A stretch of DNA of 64,000 nucleotides, from contig OY997659.1 in the NCBI GenBank assembly GCA_963921795.1, forward strand, positions 52,386,995 to 52,450,994. Reading direction: 5' to 3'. This DNA is from Nannobrachium achirus. Lineage: Eukaryota > Chordata > Actinopteri > Myctophiformes > Myctophidae. Under the pieces are notes generated by a model. That model was not told the origin of the DNA. It ran no database searches and saw only the letters and a list, made by a program, of their open reading frames with translations. Positions 1-10,996 of the stretch are shown piece by piece; position 1 is the stretch's first letter; every line of letters begins with the position of its first letter. The translations under genes and the position numbers were made by a program.

Positions 1-159
1 TTAACAGTGTTTTCAAAGTGAGCGTTTTATATTCAACTTTCATTACCCAACAATACCCACACTCATCCTCCCTTGGCACACCGAGAGGAGTTGAAGTAAA
101 AGTACTGAAAATTAGAACTACTCCTGTAAACTAAAGTTAAAAATACCTCAAAATTGTAC

Positions 160-586
160 TTAAAGGGGCACTCCACCACTTTTCAACCTATGTTCATATA
201 ATTGGTCCTCACTCAAAAATAGCTTTTTTTTTTACTTTTTTCCTCAGAGGAGGGCTGTGGGCAGGTCAGAAACCCATCGTCTTGTGACATCATCGATTGC
301 CAATCCAGCTTATAGAAACTGCAGGCTTTCTATTCCTGAAAAGTAGCAATTTTAAAGTGGAAGCCATTGTTCTCGCGATAATAAAAATCTAAATATTTTT
401 TTCAAAAATATTGATTACTTTTTTTTTTTGGAAAATGATGATGTCACAAGACGATGGATTCGGAACTTCCCACAGCTCTCCTAGGAGACTTGGACCGAGT
501 AGATTTTTTTTTAATATTTTATCATGAACATTAGTGAGGACCTATTATATGAAGACAGGTTGAAAAGTGGTGAACTACTCCTTTAA
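160..586. mobile_element. Palindromic MITE with TTAAAGG ends
   Basis: The first and last ~54 bases are inverted repeats of each other, both beginning TTAAAGG and sharing CACCACTTTTCAACCT and GGTCCTCACT. A second inverted pair lies inside (CATCGTCTTGTGACATCAT near 273-292 and its complement near 437-456). No coding capacity is present. The TTAA at each outer edge could be a TTAA target duplication (piggyBac or Kolobok type), but that is inference. Confidence 0.75.
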
Positions 587-719
587 GTAGATGTACTTAG
601 TTACTCAGTGTCTGATGACTCATTACCTACGGTAGGCTACTCAACATTCTGCGTCCTTGACACAGATTTCTTTCCACAGCTGATGACGCACACAAGCTTC
701 TGATCAGGATTTGTCAATT

Positions 720-1145
720 CTCTAAAGCAGGGGTCTTCAACAGGGGGTCCCCAGAGTTACTTCAGGGGGTCCTCCTAATCTTTGTGTGATAGAAACTATT
801 TTCTCCATTTTTAAATTAACCACGTGAACCCTAGCGTCCATATATTCTGAGAACTTCAGGTAAAAATAGATCTTGTAGATCGGCTATTTTTGGCAAAGAG
901 CTTTGGTGTAGAGGGGAAAAAGAGCAGACTAAGTACAGAGTTAAAGGTCAAGTTTATTAAGCATTGACGGTTCAAGTGGTTAAATATCTGAAAACACAAA
1001 TTGACCTGAATCCAACATACACTGATGATTGTGTCGTCAAACGATGAAACTATATGGAATCTATGGGTTGTGGTGGTCCCTGCATCATCTGTCTCTCGAC
1101 TAAGGGGTCCTTGGCCTGAACACGTTGAAGACCCCTGCTCCAAAG
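720..1145. mobile_element. hAT-type MITE with 8 bp target duplication
   Basis: The element (728-1137) starts CAGGGGTCTTCAAC and ends GTTGAAGACCCCTG. It is flanked by CTCTAAAG (720-727) and CTCCAAAG (1138-1145), an 8 bp target duplication with one mismatch, which is diagnostic of hAT transposition. It has no transposase. It contains a degenerate half of the dispersed hairpin at 866-893. Related sequence recurs at 33.2-33.48 kb and at the end of the window. Confidence 0.85.
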
Positions 1146-1525
1146 GAAAAAAGAAGAAGAAGAAAAAAGAAAAAAAGTCAAGAATCTGTGTATGGAAAGC
1201 TTGTAACTACTTACAGTACTTATCACCTATAGCCTACATTACAGGTGCATTTTTTTTAATGACTTGTAGATGAGCAATTTTGGTGGTTAAAGATAATAAA
1301 GAAGTAGGATTTTTTTTTCTGTACAGTTTATTTTTTACTGTGTGTTAAATATAGCATGAAAATATTCATGAAGAGTGAGCTAACCAGCTTTCCTCCACCA
1401 CTCATGAGGTCAACAGAGCTGTGGGCGAGGATTGAAATCGACCGCGCGCGGCCTCATGCTGTAAGCCCCACATGTGCTTACGGGAGCACGTGGATGAGTG
1501 CCTTGGTGTTTCTGTTGTTTGTGTG

Positions 1526-2006
1526 CAGGGACGTGCTGGCCATTGGGAAAAGCGGAACAACTCCCAGTCCGGCCGGTTCATTCCTGGCCAAGAAAATAAA
1601 AATAAAATGTCGGCCTTCGTTCCATTTCGGGGGCTGGGCGGCCAACAAAGTAAATTGTAAATGTTTTCGCAAAGTAAAGCCCTGCTTCATCTGTCGCACA
1701 AAAGTAGTGAAAACAGCAGATCTACAAGCACACAACGCCTCGCGGCGTGAGGCGTTGTGTAGATCGGCTGTTTTCACTAGTTTAAATCATTTTTAAGATG
1801 GTTTTGGACATACAAGGTTTCCACCGGACAATGACAAAATATAACTCATGTAATTGGCCCACTGGCTTGTCACTTGTCATGATCTGAAATGCGCAAATCT
1901 TTGAGTAGCAGCAGCTCTATAGAGAGAGATCTCTCTCTATAGCGCGCAATGAGGGCCTCTGCAACTCTTTTTCCCGGGCTGAATCAGGGGCCCAGCATGT
2001 TTGTGT
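1526..2006. mobile_element. hAT-like non-autonomous element, CAGGGACGTGCTGG family, copy A
   Basis: It begins CAGGGACGTGCTGGCC and ends with a degraded form of the complement (GGGCCCAGCATG). The body matches copies at 17.93, 29.05 and 47.75 kb. It carries the dispersed hairpin (1705-1779) and a perfect 26-base palindrome of the form CTATAGAGAGA..TCTCTCTATAG at 1917-1942. Open frames across it are fortuitous. The 3' end and target duplication are blurred here. Confidence 0.8.
1705..1779. repeat. Dispersed hairpin, copy in hAT A
   Basis: TAGTGAAAACAGCAGATCTAC...GATCGGCTGTTTTCACTA; stem includes CACAACGCCTCGCG paired with CGTGAGGCGTTGTG. The right arm lacks the GCTTG step present in other copies. 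Confidence 0.9.
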
Positions 2007-2100
2007 TTGTGCAACTTTGCAAATGTCAGATGTGTGCTTGCTTACGCGCGCATGGGTGCTTACACGCGTGTGTTTCTCACACCAATAAAGCTCCTTTGAA

Positions 2101-2155
2101 TTGTGTGTGTGTGTGTGTGTGTGTGCGCGTGCGTGCGTGCGTGCATGTGTGTGTA
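2101..2155. repeat. (GT)n/(GC)n microsatellite
   Basis: Alternating TGTGTG...CGTGCGTG tract. A short (TA)n tract follows at 2263-2283. I see no gene from 2,160 to 2,840. Confidence 0.95.
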
Positions 2156-2842
2156 GCAGCTCACTGGGCTCATGGCAAACATATCAGACTCACGACGAGA
2201 GGCAATTTATATGAGTTCCGCACTTATAATTGAACTCTCAGATCTTCCCAGTAACAATATTTCCAATATATATATATATATATACAGTATGTCTGTCTCA
2301 AGGGGAATAATGACCAAAAGCTGAATCTACTACAGTACATTTCTCACACACATCACATCGCTATAGGGATTAGGGAATATAGGCACAGCTACATAAATAA
2401 CTTGGTTATTGACTGCATGAATCATCTCATATTGGATCTCCTTGCCAACAATCACTTCTATATTTCTCTGAAAAATAATTTGTTGTGTACACAGCTAGAA
2501 ATAATATTTGTGTAGCCTACAAAGTGGAAATAACAACTGATTAACACAAAGGATTCCAAAGAGAGCACAAATGCTGTAGGCTACAACAAAACAGACACAG
2601 GATTAAATGACTGAAGAAAATCACCCAATGGCTACAAACTCTTTAGCTATCTAAGCTGAATGTTTGTCCTTCTGTCACGCTACAGTTACAAGCTTTAAAA
2701 CAAGAACACACGCGCACACAGGAGCCAACCAGGACCAGAGCAGCTGCCCAATAAACTTCAAAGTAGAAATTTCCCTTTTCTGTGCTTTAATACATCATTT
2801 CTCTCATGTATTACTCTTTTGTGAAACGCTCTGCCCTGCTCA

Positions 2843-3097
2843 TAAAGGCCTTAAACTTCACCTCTGGGACAACCCTATCTTATTGTATTGTTGTTTGGGA
2901 CACGATCAACACAATCCTGAGTCAGTGATGCGTTTTGCATCATATGATGCAAAATGCATCACTAGTACATGCTGAAATACTAAAATATCTCAAAAAACAG
3001 ATTGAACACGAAAAATAACTCAGGATTGTGTTGATCGTGTCCCAAACAACAATAAAATAAGATAGGGTTGTCCCAGAGGTGAATTGGCCCTTTAAAC
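2843..3097. mobile_element. Palindromic MITE with nested palindrome
   Basis: About 75 bases at each end are inverted repeats (shared cores GGGACAACCCTATCTTA and GGGACACGATCAACACAATC). Between them is a second near-perfect palindrome (2925-2964) built on TGATGC..TTTTGCATCATATGATGCAAAA. There is no coding capacity; the structure is typical of a foldback or MITE element. Confidence 0.8.
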
Positions 3098-3289
3098 AAA
3101 GACAAAACTGAAGTAATTGTGTTTTTGGAGCCAGGGAACATGAATAAAAGTCTGTGCACAGCTTTAATAGAAAACCACAACGCAAGCCATACATCTTGTA
3201 ATCATGCAGTCAGACCTGAATTTAATTTTAAAATTCACCTTAAGAATAAATCAAGGAATAAGGATTTATGTCTCAGCAGGTTTTGAAAA

Positions 3290-3640
3290 ACGTGTCCGTT
3301 CATTCATTTTAAGTAGAGTAGTTTGTAGATTGATCAGAACGCTGCTGCTTGATTCCCTAATAATACCAAGAAAGTGGATCTATCACGCCAGTTCTTATAT
3401 TTTTATAGATTGGCTCCCTGTATTTCAAAAAAACTTCTGTTGGATTACGAGGCACTGAAGGCCATGGTTTAGTGCCAACATTCATGTCTGACCTTCTGCT
3501 ACATCATGAACCATCCAACCTCAGGTCATTTGAGGGAGGGAGGGCGTACAGAATCAAACTTGTATGTGGAGAAGCAGTATTACATTTTTATGCAGCACCA
3601 GAAAAGTCTTGTCATTTTTTTTAACATATTCTGATTTTAG
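3290..3640 (+). mobile_element. Degraded LINE reverse-transcriptase C-terminal fragment
   Basis: Broken frames read QNAAA at about 3,335, then W-I-Y-H-A and WLPVF near 3,412, a pattern found near the C-terminus of L2/RTE-type LINE ORF2 (QNAAARLLT...SLHWLPV). Frameshifts and stops are visible. It is a relic continuous in sense with the LINE 3' end at 3,840-4,287. Confidence 0.6.
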
Positions 3641-3654
3641 ATTCCTCTTGTCTT

Positions 3655-3712
3655 TAACATTGCAGATCTACAAGCTCTACAAGCACACAAGCACACAAGC
3701 TCTACAAGCAAA
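3655..3712. repeat. Partial copy of dispersed hairpin
   Basis: Contains GCAGATCTACAAGCTC followed by short tandem CACACAAGC/TCTACAAGC repeats; no second arm. Between here and 3,780 nothing else is recognised. Confidence 0.6.
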
Positions 3713-3779
3713 TTGATTGATCACTGATCAATATGACGGGGGGAGCGCCCATTTTGTACTGCGGGTGGTGATTGGTGAA

Positions 3780-4287
3780 CTCGAAGAAACGAGCGCTCCT
3801 TTCTAGCTGTTTTTTCCAATCCTACTGTAATCGTACCTCCAAAACCTGATGAACCCCTACACCCCCACCCGTTCACTTAGATCAGCCAAAAACTTCGCTA
3901 AAAACTCCAGGACAAAAATCCACTCGTCCGAGACAGTTTGCCCTCCTGGCCCCCAACCCTGTCGCCCTTTAGAACAACGGACTCACTCGCTAGCTTTCGC
4001 CGTGGACTGAAGACTCACCTTTTCAGACTCCACCTAAACCCTTAGCACTACTGAATCACTCAATGACCATACATGAAGCTAGTTAGCATTTATTTTTAGG
4101 TTTTTTAGAATCCTTTTTTCTTTACTGATTATATTGTTTCTGTAGATTGATATTCATATATACATTTGTTTATTGTTGTTGATGCTCTGAAATATTATCT
4201 TGTTTATTATAGTGATGTATTATCTCTTATTGTAAGTCGCTTTGGATTAAAAGCGTCTGCTAAATGCCTAAACTGTAAACTGTAAAC
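3780..4287 (+). mobile_element. LINE (L2-like) 3' end with tail
   Basis: The region ends GTAAGTCGCTTTGGAT followed by AAAAGCGTCTGCTAAATG, the conserved 3' tail of fish L2-type LINEs and their dependent SINEs. It terminates in a short tandem (TAAACTG)n at 4,268-4,290, typical of that tail. Upstream, GACTCACCTTTTCAGACT corresponds to the ORF2 C-terminus region. It is a 5'-truncated, non-functional insertion. Confidence 0.75.
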
Positions 4288-4555
4288 TGTAACCGCCGAA
4301 CAAAGGTAATTTTACACGTAACAATGAAGAACCTTGAACCTTGTCGTAGTGGACAGTACAGTACAGCTTCAGAATGGGAGGAAGCAGAGAGACACCAGCA
4401 TTCCCAGGAGGATCTGAGGAGAGAGACATGCACGGTCAGCAAAAGCCAAAGCCAAAGCGGCAGTAAATCGATTTCTCTCACTCTGACCCCCCATAAGCTT
4501 GAGTGATTGGGCAAGGTAATTGAATCAGGTGTGAGTTTACTGTGGCTCCCAAAGT

Positions 4556-4596
4556 TGACCTCTACTTGTACTTGTACTTGTACTTGTACTTGTCCT
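4556..4596. repeat. (CTTGTA)n microsatellite
   Basis: Five to six copies of CTTGTA or close variants. From 4,290 to 4,850 I recognise only this and an (ATT)n tract near 4,720-4,740. Confidence 0.85.
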
Positions 4597-4853
4597 GCAC
4601 TGGCTATGACATTTTACTATGTGCCTTGTGCCTCAAAGTAGTGATTTTCAAACTGTGGCCCACGGCCCCCAAGTGGGTCACAGCAGGGGTCCAGCTGGGT
4701 CGAGGGATGGCCTTTCCTTTTTATTATTATTATTAATAATTATTCATTTTATATTTTGGGGGCATTTCTGCCTCCATTGACAGTATACTGTACAGTGGAG
4801 ATAAAGACAGGAAACGGGATGAAAGAGACAGGGAGTGACACGCAGCAAAGGCT

Positions 4854-4922
4854 GCCGGGATCGGGACTCGAACCCGCGACACGCTGTCAGGCATCAGAGC
4901 CTATGAGGTATGCTATGTGCCC
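4854..4922 (-). pseudogene. tRNA-like relic (SINE head candidate)
   Basis: On the minus strand the sequence contains a B-box-like GGGTTCGAGTCCCG and an upstream GGGGCACATAGC 5' portion. The cloverleaf is not convincingly intact. The 5' half has been amplified as the tandem repeat that follows, so this is a relic, not a functional tRNA gene. Confidence 0.4.
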
Positions 4923-5410
4923 CGCCCCCAACACATAGAACATCAGAGCCTATGAGGTATGCTATGTGCCCCAACACATAGAACATCAGAGCCTATGAGG
5001 TATGCTATGTGCCCCAACACATAGAACATCAGAGCCTATGAGGTATGCTATGTGCCCCAACACATAGAACATCAGAGCCTATGAGGTATGCTATGTGCCC
5101 CAACACATAGAACATCAGAGCCTATGAGGTATGCTATGTGCCCCGCCCCCAACACATAGAACATCAGAGCCTATGAGGTATGCTATGTGCCCCAACACAT
5201 AGATTCTCATAGAACATCAGAGCCTATGAGGTATGCTATGTGCCCCAACACATAGAACATCAGAGCCTATGAGGTATGCTATGTGCCCCAACACATAGAA
5301 CATCAGAGCCTATGAGGTATGCTATGTGCCCCAACACATAGAACATCAGAGCCTATGAGGTATGCTATGTGCCCCGCCCCCAACACATAGAACATCAGAG
5401 TCTATGAGGG
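4890..5410. repeat. 43-bp tandem repeat, about 11 copies
   Basis: Unit ACATCAGAGCCTATGAGG-TATGCTATGTGCCCC-AACACATAG repeats with a few copies carrying an extra GCCCC. Each unit contains CTATGTG and CACATAG as a small inverted repeat. Nearly identical copies imply recent expansion. Confidence 0.9.
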
Positions 5411-5683
5411 ATGTTTTTCCTTTGTCGGTTCCAGATCAAATAATGACAAAATACGAATCACATACTCAAAAATTGAAGCATTTTTCAGATTTTTTTACAA
5501 GCTAGAAAATTGGAAAAATGGGCCCATTTTTTATGGGGTTAGAAATTGAGAAATACCATTTTTAAGATGTTTTTCCTTTGTCGGTTCCAAATCAAATAAT
5601 GACAAAATACCAATCACACACTCAAAAATGTAAGCATTTTTCTGATTTTTTTGCAAGCTAGAACATTGGAAAAATGAACCAAT
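5409..5683. repeat. Direct tandem duplication, period about 158 bp
   Basis: The ~115-base segment starting GATGTTTTTCCTTTGTCGG at 5409 recurs at 5567 with scattered substitutions. From 5,690 to 6,280 no gene or recognisable feature is seen. Confidence 0.8.
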
Positions 5684-6287
5684 ATTTGATGTTGTGGGGA
5701 GCTAGAAAATTAGCTAATCAAAGCCAAAGAAACCAAACGACAAAACACAATGAAAAACCCCAGGCTGAACATCTATTAGCAAACATTCTACAAGAGCTGT
5801 CAGTCTGGTTGGAGGATAAGGAGGAAAAGCAGCCTTTTAGAGTTCCTGGAACTAATCATCTCACTGCTTCATCCTGCAACATTCAATCAGCCAAGCACAC
5901 CTGCAGCCCATCACTCTCAAGCAGATTCATATGGTAACACAAAAGTACACAGAAGTTTTAAACAAGCCTACAATTACAACTCTTCACATTTTGTGAAAAT
6001 ACGGTCCCATTTATGTTAAAATTGATGATAAAGTTGCGGGGGGGCGTGGCCAACTAAGCTGATACCAGCCGGCTGTGTTCTTCTTTGTGTGCTGTATTTC
6101 GGGAGGCTCCGACCACATTCTCCCATGTATCCCTGCGGTTGCACGTGACCGTTGGCAGCCAATAGCATCCTTTGGTGCCTTTACAATCTATGATGGCAAC
6201 ACCCATGCCAAGGACCCATATTGTGTCATTTGCGCTGCATAGAAACCAATGGCTTGGCTTTGTCCATATCTTTTATACAGCCTATGG

Positions 6288-6352
6288 TTCAAACCCACAA
6301 CCTCTGTAGTGGTGGGCAGAGACTTTACCACTGAACCACCCGAGCACCAAAC
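6288..6352 (-). pseudogene. tRNA-Gly-like relic
   Basis: The minus strand reads GGGTGGTTCAGTGGTAAAG (A-box-like, tRNA-Gly-like) and GGGTTTGAACC (B box). The acceptor stem is not paired, so it is probably a tRNA-derived SINE head or pseudogene. From 6,360 to 6,775 nothing else is recognised. Confidence 0.5.
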
Positions 6353-6778
6353 TCACTCTTTTCTTGACAAAAACAAATCATGATTGGTGACAGACAGGAT
6401 ATGACACCGCAAGCTTGATGTAGTTGATACAATTAACTCTCCCCACGCTTTGAACGATAACGCTCGCCCCATTTTTTACAGAACCTCGATGCCAATACGG
6501 CGCTCGTTCGGTTCGTTCGTCTGATGACTGTAAGCTGATGAGGGGTCGCGCGGCCGTTTACTGTAAACACATTTTCCGCTGTGATGGTGTAAAAAATCCA
6601 TTATGCGTTAGATCAACGGAGAACAATTCACTTCCTTGTTGATTTCCTCTGGCCCGGAGGCTCTGTAGCCAGTGACTGCTCTGAATGTACGGCAACACAT
6701 AGCAGGACAATTCACATTCATTCTCGCATGACGCCGCCCTCTGCTGCCTGGCAGACCAAAGTGCACTATTGCACAACC

Positions 6779-6828
6779 AAAAAAAAAAAAAAAAAATAAA
6801 TAAATGTCTGTCTGTCTATCTACTATAA
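6779..6828. repeat. Poly-A / (AAAT)n / (GTCT)n simple repeat
   Basis: About 18 A residues followed by AAATAAATAAAT and GTCTGTCTGTCTATCT. This may be the tail of an unrecognised retro-insertion. Confidence 0.8.
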
Positions 6829-7005
6829 CGTCGCAAAGGTAAGCCGCTTTTTGATGGCGCCAGACCCAATAAATAAATAAATAATCTGGCAGTAGGAGAG
6901 TTAAAAGGAAATGGAGCTTTCCAGATGAGATGTGTATTAATGTCATTTCCATGCAGGAAATTAATTTCATGCTCAGGTTGTAGCTACAAACTGTTGTTCA
7001 AAACA

Positions 7006-7030
7006 ACACACGCGCACACGAGCACACACA

Positions 7031-7062
<32 letters not shown>

Positions 7063-7110
7063 CACACAAGCACGCACGCACGCACGCACACGCACACACA
7101 CACACACACT
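7006..7110. repeat. (CACG)n/(CA)n microsatellite
   Basis: Long CACGCACG and CACACA tract. Open frames in it (histidine/threonine-rich or cysteine/valine-rich) are artefacts. Confidence 0.95.
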
Positions 7111-7167
7111 GTACATTTCTATGCAGTTAGCGAAATAAATAACCTTGCTGATATTGATCGCTAGATT

Positions 7168-7560
7168 CGCTAGAGCAGTGGTTCTCAAACCTTTTCTTGC
7201 CCAGGACTCCCAAATTGACACTTATTAACCCGCGGACCCCCATAAGAGAAGATTTTTACGGCTCTATAGCAGTGATTCTCAACGATCCTAATCTCAAGGA
7301 CCCCCAGTTTGACATGCATTAGGCTACGGACACCCATTTAATAGCATTTCTATCTCTGAGACCCCAATTTACAGTATATTGTAAAATGTTAATTTAACTC
7401 AGAGAGTGTACAATGGTTGTACACTCTCTTAGTTACAGACGCATAAATGGTCCATTTGGTTTTAACTATCATTTAGCTGGGGACCCCCTGGAACTTCCTC
7501 AAGGACTCCTGGGGGTCCCCAGACAGGCCGGACCCCACTTTGAGAACTAATGTGCTAGAG
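7168..7560. mobile_element. hAT-type MITE (CAGTGGTTCTCAAAC ends)
   Basis: The element (7176-7552) begins CAGTGGTTCTCAAACC and ends TTTGAGAACTAATG, flanked by CGCTAGAG and TGCTAGAG (7 of 8 identical). The CAGTGGTTCTCAA terminus is a common hAT form. A related terminus recurs internally at 7269, and an internal palindrome lies at 7402-7428. Confidence 0.85.
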
Positions 7561-7794
7561 ATCACCAGTGCATCAGACGAACTGACAATCATCCAGATAA
7601 AAACTCTCAAAACGATCTATTAATAATAGGATAAGATGTCATTGAACAGACACTTAATTGTACAGTAAAACAGTAAAAGTAATAAAAAAAAAAAACGCCT
7701 ATTATGTGAAGTGAGCAGAGCTATTTATGTTGTGATTGTAATAATATTGATTGGACGTACAACAAACATTGAGTCATTTGTTGCAGAATGTAGG

Positions 7795-7975
7795 CCAGAT
7801 CTAGGCCAGATGTAAGCCAAATGTAGGCCCGGACAGAGATCTAGGACAGAGATCTAGGCCAGATGTAAGCCAAATGTAGGCCCGGACAGAGATCTAGGAC
7901 AGAGATCTAGGACAGAGATCTAGGCCAGATGTAAGCCAAGTTCAGGCCTGGACAGAGATCTAGGCCAGATCAAGC
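7795..7975. repeat. Tandem repeat of GCCAGATGTAAGCCAAATGTAGG / GGACAGAGATCTAG modules
   Basis: Two short modules, about 21 and 17 bases, alternate irregularly over 180 bases. No gene is visible from 7,560 to 8,260. Confidence 0.85.
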
Positions 7976-8264
7976 GTCCACTAGCCAATCACAACACGTC
8001 CTGCTAAGCTTGGCCAATGGGACCCTGGCATAAAACAACATTTGTGGCAGACATTTTACAACACGTTTTTCTGACGGACAACAGTAACTGAAGGGACCCA
8101 AACTTGAACCCCCTGAATTCACCATGATCCACTAAGAATATTTTAACATGTTTTCTGGATGACCCTAAGGATCATAAAAAACCTTGAACCATTACTATTT
8201 GGGTCAAACCTCAGATTGACTGGCCTACTACAGGAGCCAACCATAGCTCTTCTCAGAACCTCTC

Positions 8265-8790
8265 CCTTCCACTGCGCCTCCAAGATGAAGTTCCTCACTC
8301 GCGTCAACCACAATCAGTCCGTTGATGGGGAGCTTTTTACCTTTTGTGAACATTCTATTCAAAAAGTAAAGGTCCTATACCGGTCTCTCATCTGTTTACT
8401 CCTCAAACGTGGAAGAAAATTGAAGCAGTGTGTTGAAATAAAGAGTTTATATTGCTCATTTTGTCAGCTGGTTCTGTGTTTTCCCCAATCTTATTCGTTG
8501 TGTATAAAACCATGACCAGGGGAGGTAGTAATGTTTCCTATGCGGCCGCAACTTCCAGAATGTCTAAAAAACATGGGACCGGCTGACAAAATGAGTGATA
8601 TAAACTCTTTTATTTCAACTCGCTGCTTCAATTTTCTTCCACGCTTGAGAAGTAAACTACTTTTTGGTCAGAGTGTTCACAAAAGGTAAGAAGTGTTCGC
8701 GAACGGCAGAGCTTCCCCCCAACGGACCGATTGTGGTTGACGAGAGTGAGGAGAGGAGCCTCATCTCGGAGCTGCATAGCGGAGGGAGAG
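8265..8790. repeat. Inverted duplication, ~200-bp arms
   Basis: Segment 8265-8478 recurs in reverse complement at 8580-8790, separated by about 100 bases. Shared stretches include GAAGAAAATTGAAGCAG and CAACCACAATC(A/G)GTCCGTTG. Each arm contains an AATAAA. Short open frames in the arms resemble nothing I know. A transcript would form a long double-stranded hairpin. Confidence 0.75.
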
Positions 8791-9138
8791 GTTCCCAAAG
8801 GAGCTAATCTGTTACCAGTATTGGGTGGCAATACTGGACTCCAGGGCAGGCCAGGGTTTCCTACGCCCCTGGAGAATGAACAGTTGTGCTTTTTGGAGTC
8901 TGATGAACAGTAGTAAGGGTTAGAAGATATTCACCCACTGGGGAGAACAAAGGCATGTAGCTCGGAGCTTGGTAAAAGACACAAGATATTTCCCAATTGA
9001 TGCATTGTTGTCCCATGCAGTTTGTATTCAGTAGAACACATTATTCCAATAGCACATATTAAATGCAGGGGCGTCACACCAAATTCTGGGCCCTGGGTAC
9101 AAGGATTCACTGCGGGCCCCCCATGAATGTTAACTATT

Positions 9139-9213
9139 GAAAAATAGCAGGTATACAAGCTCACAGCGCGGCACTGAGTGCCGCGCTGCGAGCTTGTAGA
9201 TCTGCTATTTTTG
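9139..9213. repeat. Dispersed hairpin copy
   Basis: GAAAAATAGCAGG..CTGCTATTTTTG. Stem centre GCGCGGCACT pairs with AGTGCCGCGC, a private sequence not shared with most other copies. Confidence 0.9.
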
Positions 9214-9413
9214 AAAAATCGTGAAAATGTGTGCAAGAAACTTATGTTTCTATGTCAGTGGTGCTCAAACGTTTTCATGTGAAGGACCCCCAAGATGATA
9301 CGTATTTGGCCACAGCTAGACCCCATCTCAAAATATTTAGTTCCAGGGACGCCTCCCCGGAAGCAAAATTTGAGTTACAAATGTTCACTTAAAAAAATCA
9401 CACTCGTGTGAAC

Positions 9414-9421
9414 TGAGCGGT

Positions 9422-9508
<87 letters not shown>

Positions 9509-9647
9509 AACAGCGCCCCTCCCTTAACATGTGTGGTCAGAAAAGGTTACTGCAGGCTACAGACAGTCAGACAGACACGGAGACAGACAGACAGACAGAC
9601 AGACCCACACACACGGCCACGTATAGGAGCGTTGTGACCACCGCTCA
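9414..9647 (-). mobile_element. TGAGCGGTGGT-ended repeat, copy 1
   Basis: Ends TGAGCGGTGGT and ACCACCGCTCA are inverted. The right terminal segment, containing CCACGTATAGGAGCG, is the reverse complement of the left terminus of the copy at 10,755, so the two copies are in opposite orientation. The middle is occupied by (GT)n and (CAGA)n. Confidence 0.6.
9422..9508. repeat. (GT)n microsatellite
   Basis: More than 40 uninterrupted GT units. Poly-CV frames are artefacts. Confidence 0.98.
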
Positions 9648-9687
9648 AAAATACATATTCAAAGATTTACGCAAATTTTAAGACTTC

Positions 9688-9738
9688 AAAAATAGCAGAT
9701 CTACAAGCTCGCAGTGAGCTTGTATATCTGCTATTTTT
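9688..9738. repeat. Dispersed hairpin copy (short)
   Basis: AAAAATAGCAGATCTACAAG...CTTGTATATCTGCTATTTTT, with the inner stem reduced to CTCGCAGTGAG. Confidence 0.9.
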
Positions 9739-10279
9739 CAATAGCTAAAGTTACTATAGGGCCCCTCCACCTTGGGCCCTGGTAACTCAGTCCCACTTTC
9801 CTACCCCTTGTGACGCCCCTGATTAAATGTGTATTTTAAAATGATATGGCTGTAGTGACTGGTGACTGTTCCTTGAAGTTTTTCAATCAGAGATTTGGCA
9901 CAGCCTCCGTCAGTAGCAGGTAGAAGTGTTCGTTGGAGCCTGTCATTGAATTAGACCAAGTGAATCTCCCTCCCCGTCTCCCGTGTCTCCCCTCCAGAAT
10001 ATGCATGCCAGTGACAATGTTGGAACGATGACTTGTTTTTGTTTACACTGTGACTTTAGTGCTCATCAAGTCCTGTTTATCTGATGAAATGTAAAAATGC
10101 AGTAGAAATGGAATTTGAATGTCACCGATTGTATGTCAACTAGAGATACAGGCCACCGCAAATTGACCAAGGGGTTAGGGAGAAGCACAAGGCTTGTCGG
10201 GCCCCACCCCTGAGGTATCATAGTCACATACATATTTCAATGTAAGAATATATACGTATAAAAGCATACACATACTCCT

Positions 10280-10381
10280 ATTAATACATAATACACACAT
10301 ACACATACACACACTCACACACCCAACGTGTGTGAGTGTGTGTATGTGTGTATTATGGAAATGCCCATATATGGCCACACA

Positions 10382-10475
<94 letters not shown>
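10280..10475. repeat. (CA)n/(GT)n microsatellite, strand-switching
   Basis: CA-rich at 10,290-10,325 and GT from 10,384 to 10,474, switching at CACACACGTGTGTG. No gene seen from 9,830 to 10,750. Confidence 0.95.
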
Positions 10476-10476
<1 letters not shown>

Positions 10477-10754
10477 CAGAAAAGAAACAATGCAGTGGTT
10501 CCTTAACCAACATTTAATCACAAATGTTTATAACTGAAGATTTAATAATAGGCAAAATTGTTTCATGAAAAGACATGTTCAAATCAGCATTTATTTACTT
10601 ATTCATGGTGCATTTAAAGGGAAATTAGGGATATGTCTAACAGCAACGGTTTTCATTGCAGGAAAATAAGTTTAAAGACATTGTGCCGTGATTTATTTCC
10701 CCCTACAACATAATCATCAGATATTATGATTATACTTGGAGGATTTTTAGTTTT

Positions 10755-10996
10755 TGAGCGGTGGTAAACCGCTCCTATACGTGGCTGTGCGTGTGTCTGT
10801 AGCCTTTTTCCTCAGCGTTTTGCCATAGTAAAATGTGTGTACGTAGCATCATGTTTGTCTAGTGATGTCATATGTCGTATACAGTATCTGTAGCCTTTTT
10901 CCTCAGCGTTTTGCCATAGCAAAACGTGTGTATGTAGCATAGCCTGTACATCCTAGACTCAAATCCAAGACGTTATGCAAGCAGGACCACCGCTCA
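10755..10996 (+). mobile_element. TGAGCGGTGGT-ended repeat, copy 2
   Basis: Ends TGAGCGGTGGT / ACCACCGCTCA, 242 bp. Inside, a ~55-base segment beginning TCTGTAGCCTTTTTCC is directly repeated 88 bases apart (10,796 and 10,884). No target duplication was identified. From 11,000 to 11,700 nothing is recognised. Confidence 0.6.

Larger units (their letters stand above)
9058..9829. mobile_element. Composite hAT-type element with perfect 8 bp target duplication
   Basis: The element (9066-9821) begins CAGGGGCGTCAC and ends GTGACGCCCCTG, flanked on both sides by ATTAAATG. Nested inside are two copies of the dispersed hairpin (9139-9213 and 9688-9738), a CAGTGGTGCTCAAAC-type sequence at 9259, a TGAGCGGTGGT-ended element (9414-9647) and a long (GT)n. 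No transposase is visible. Confidence 0.9.
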
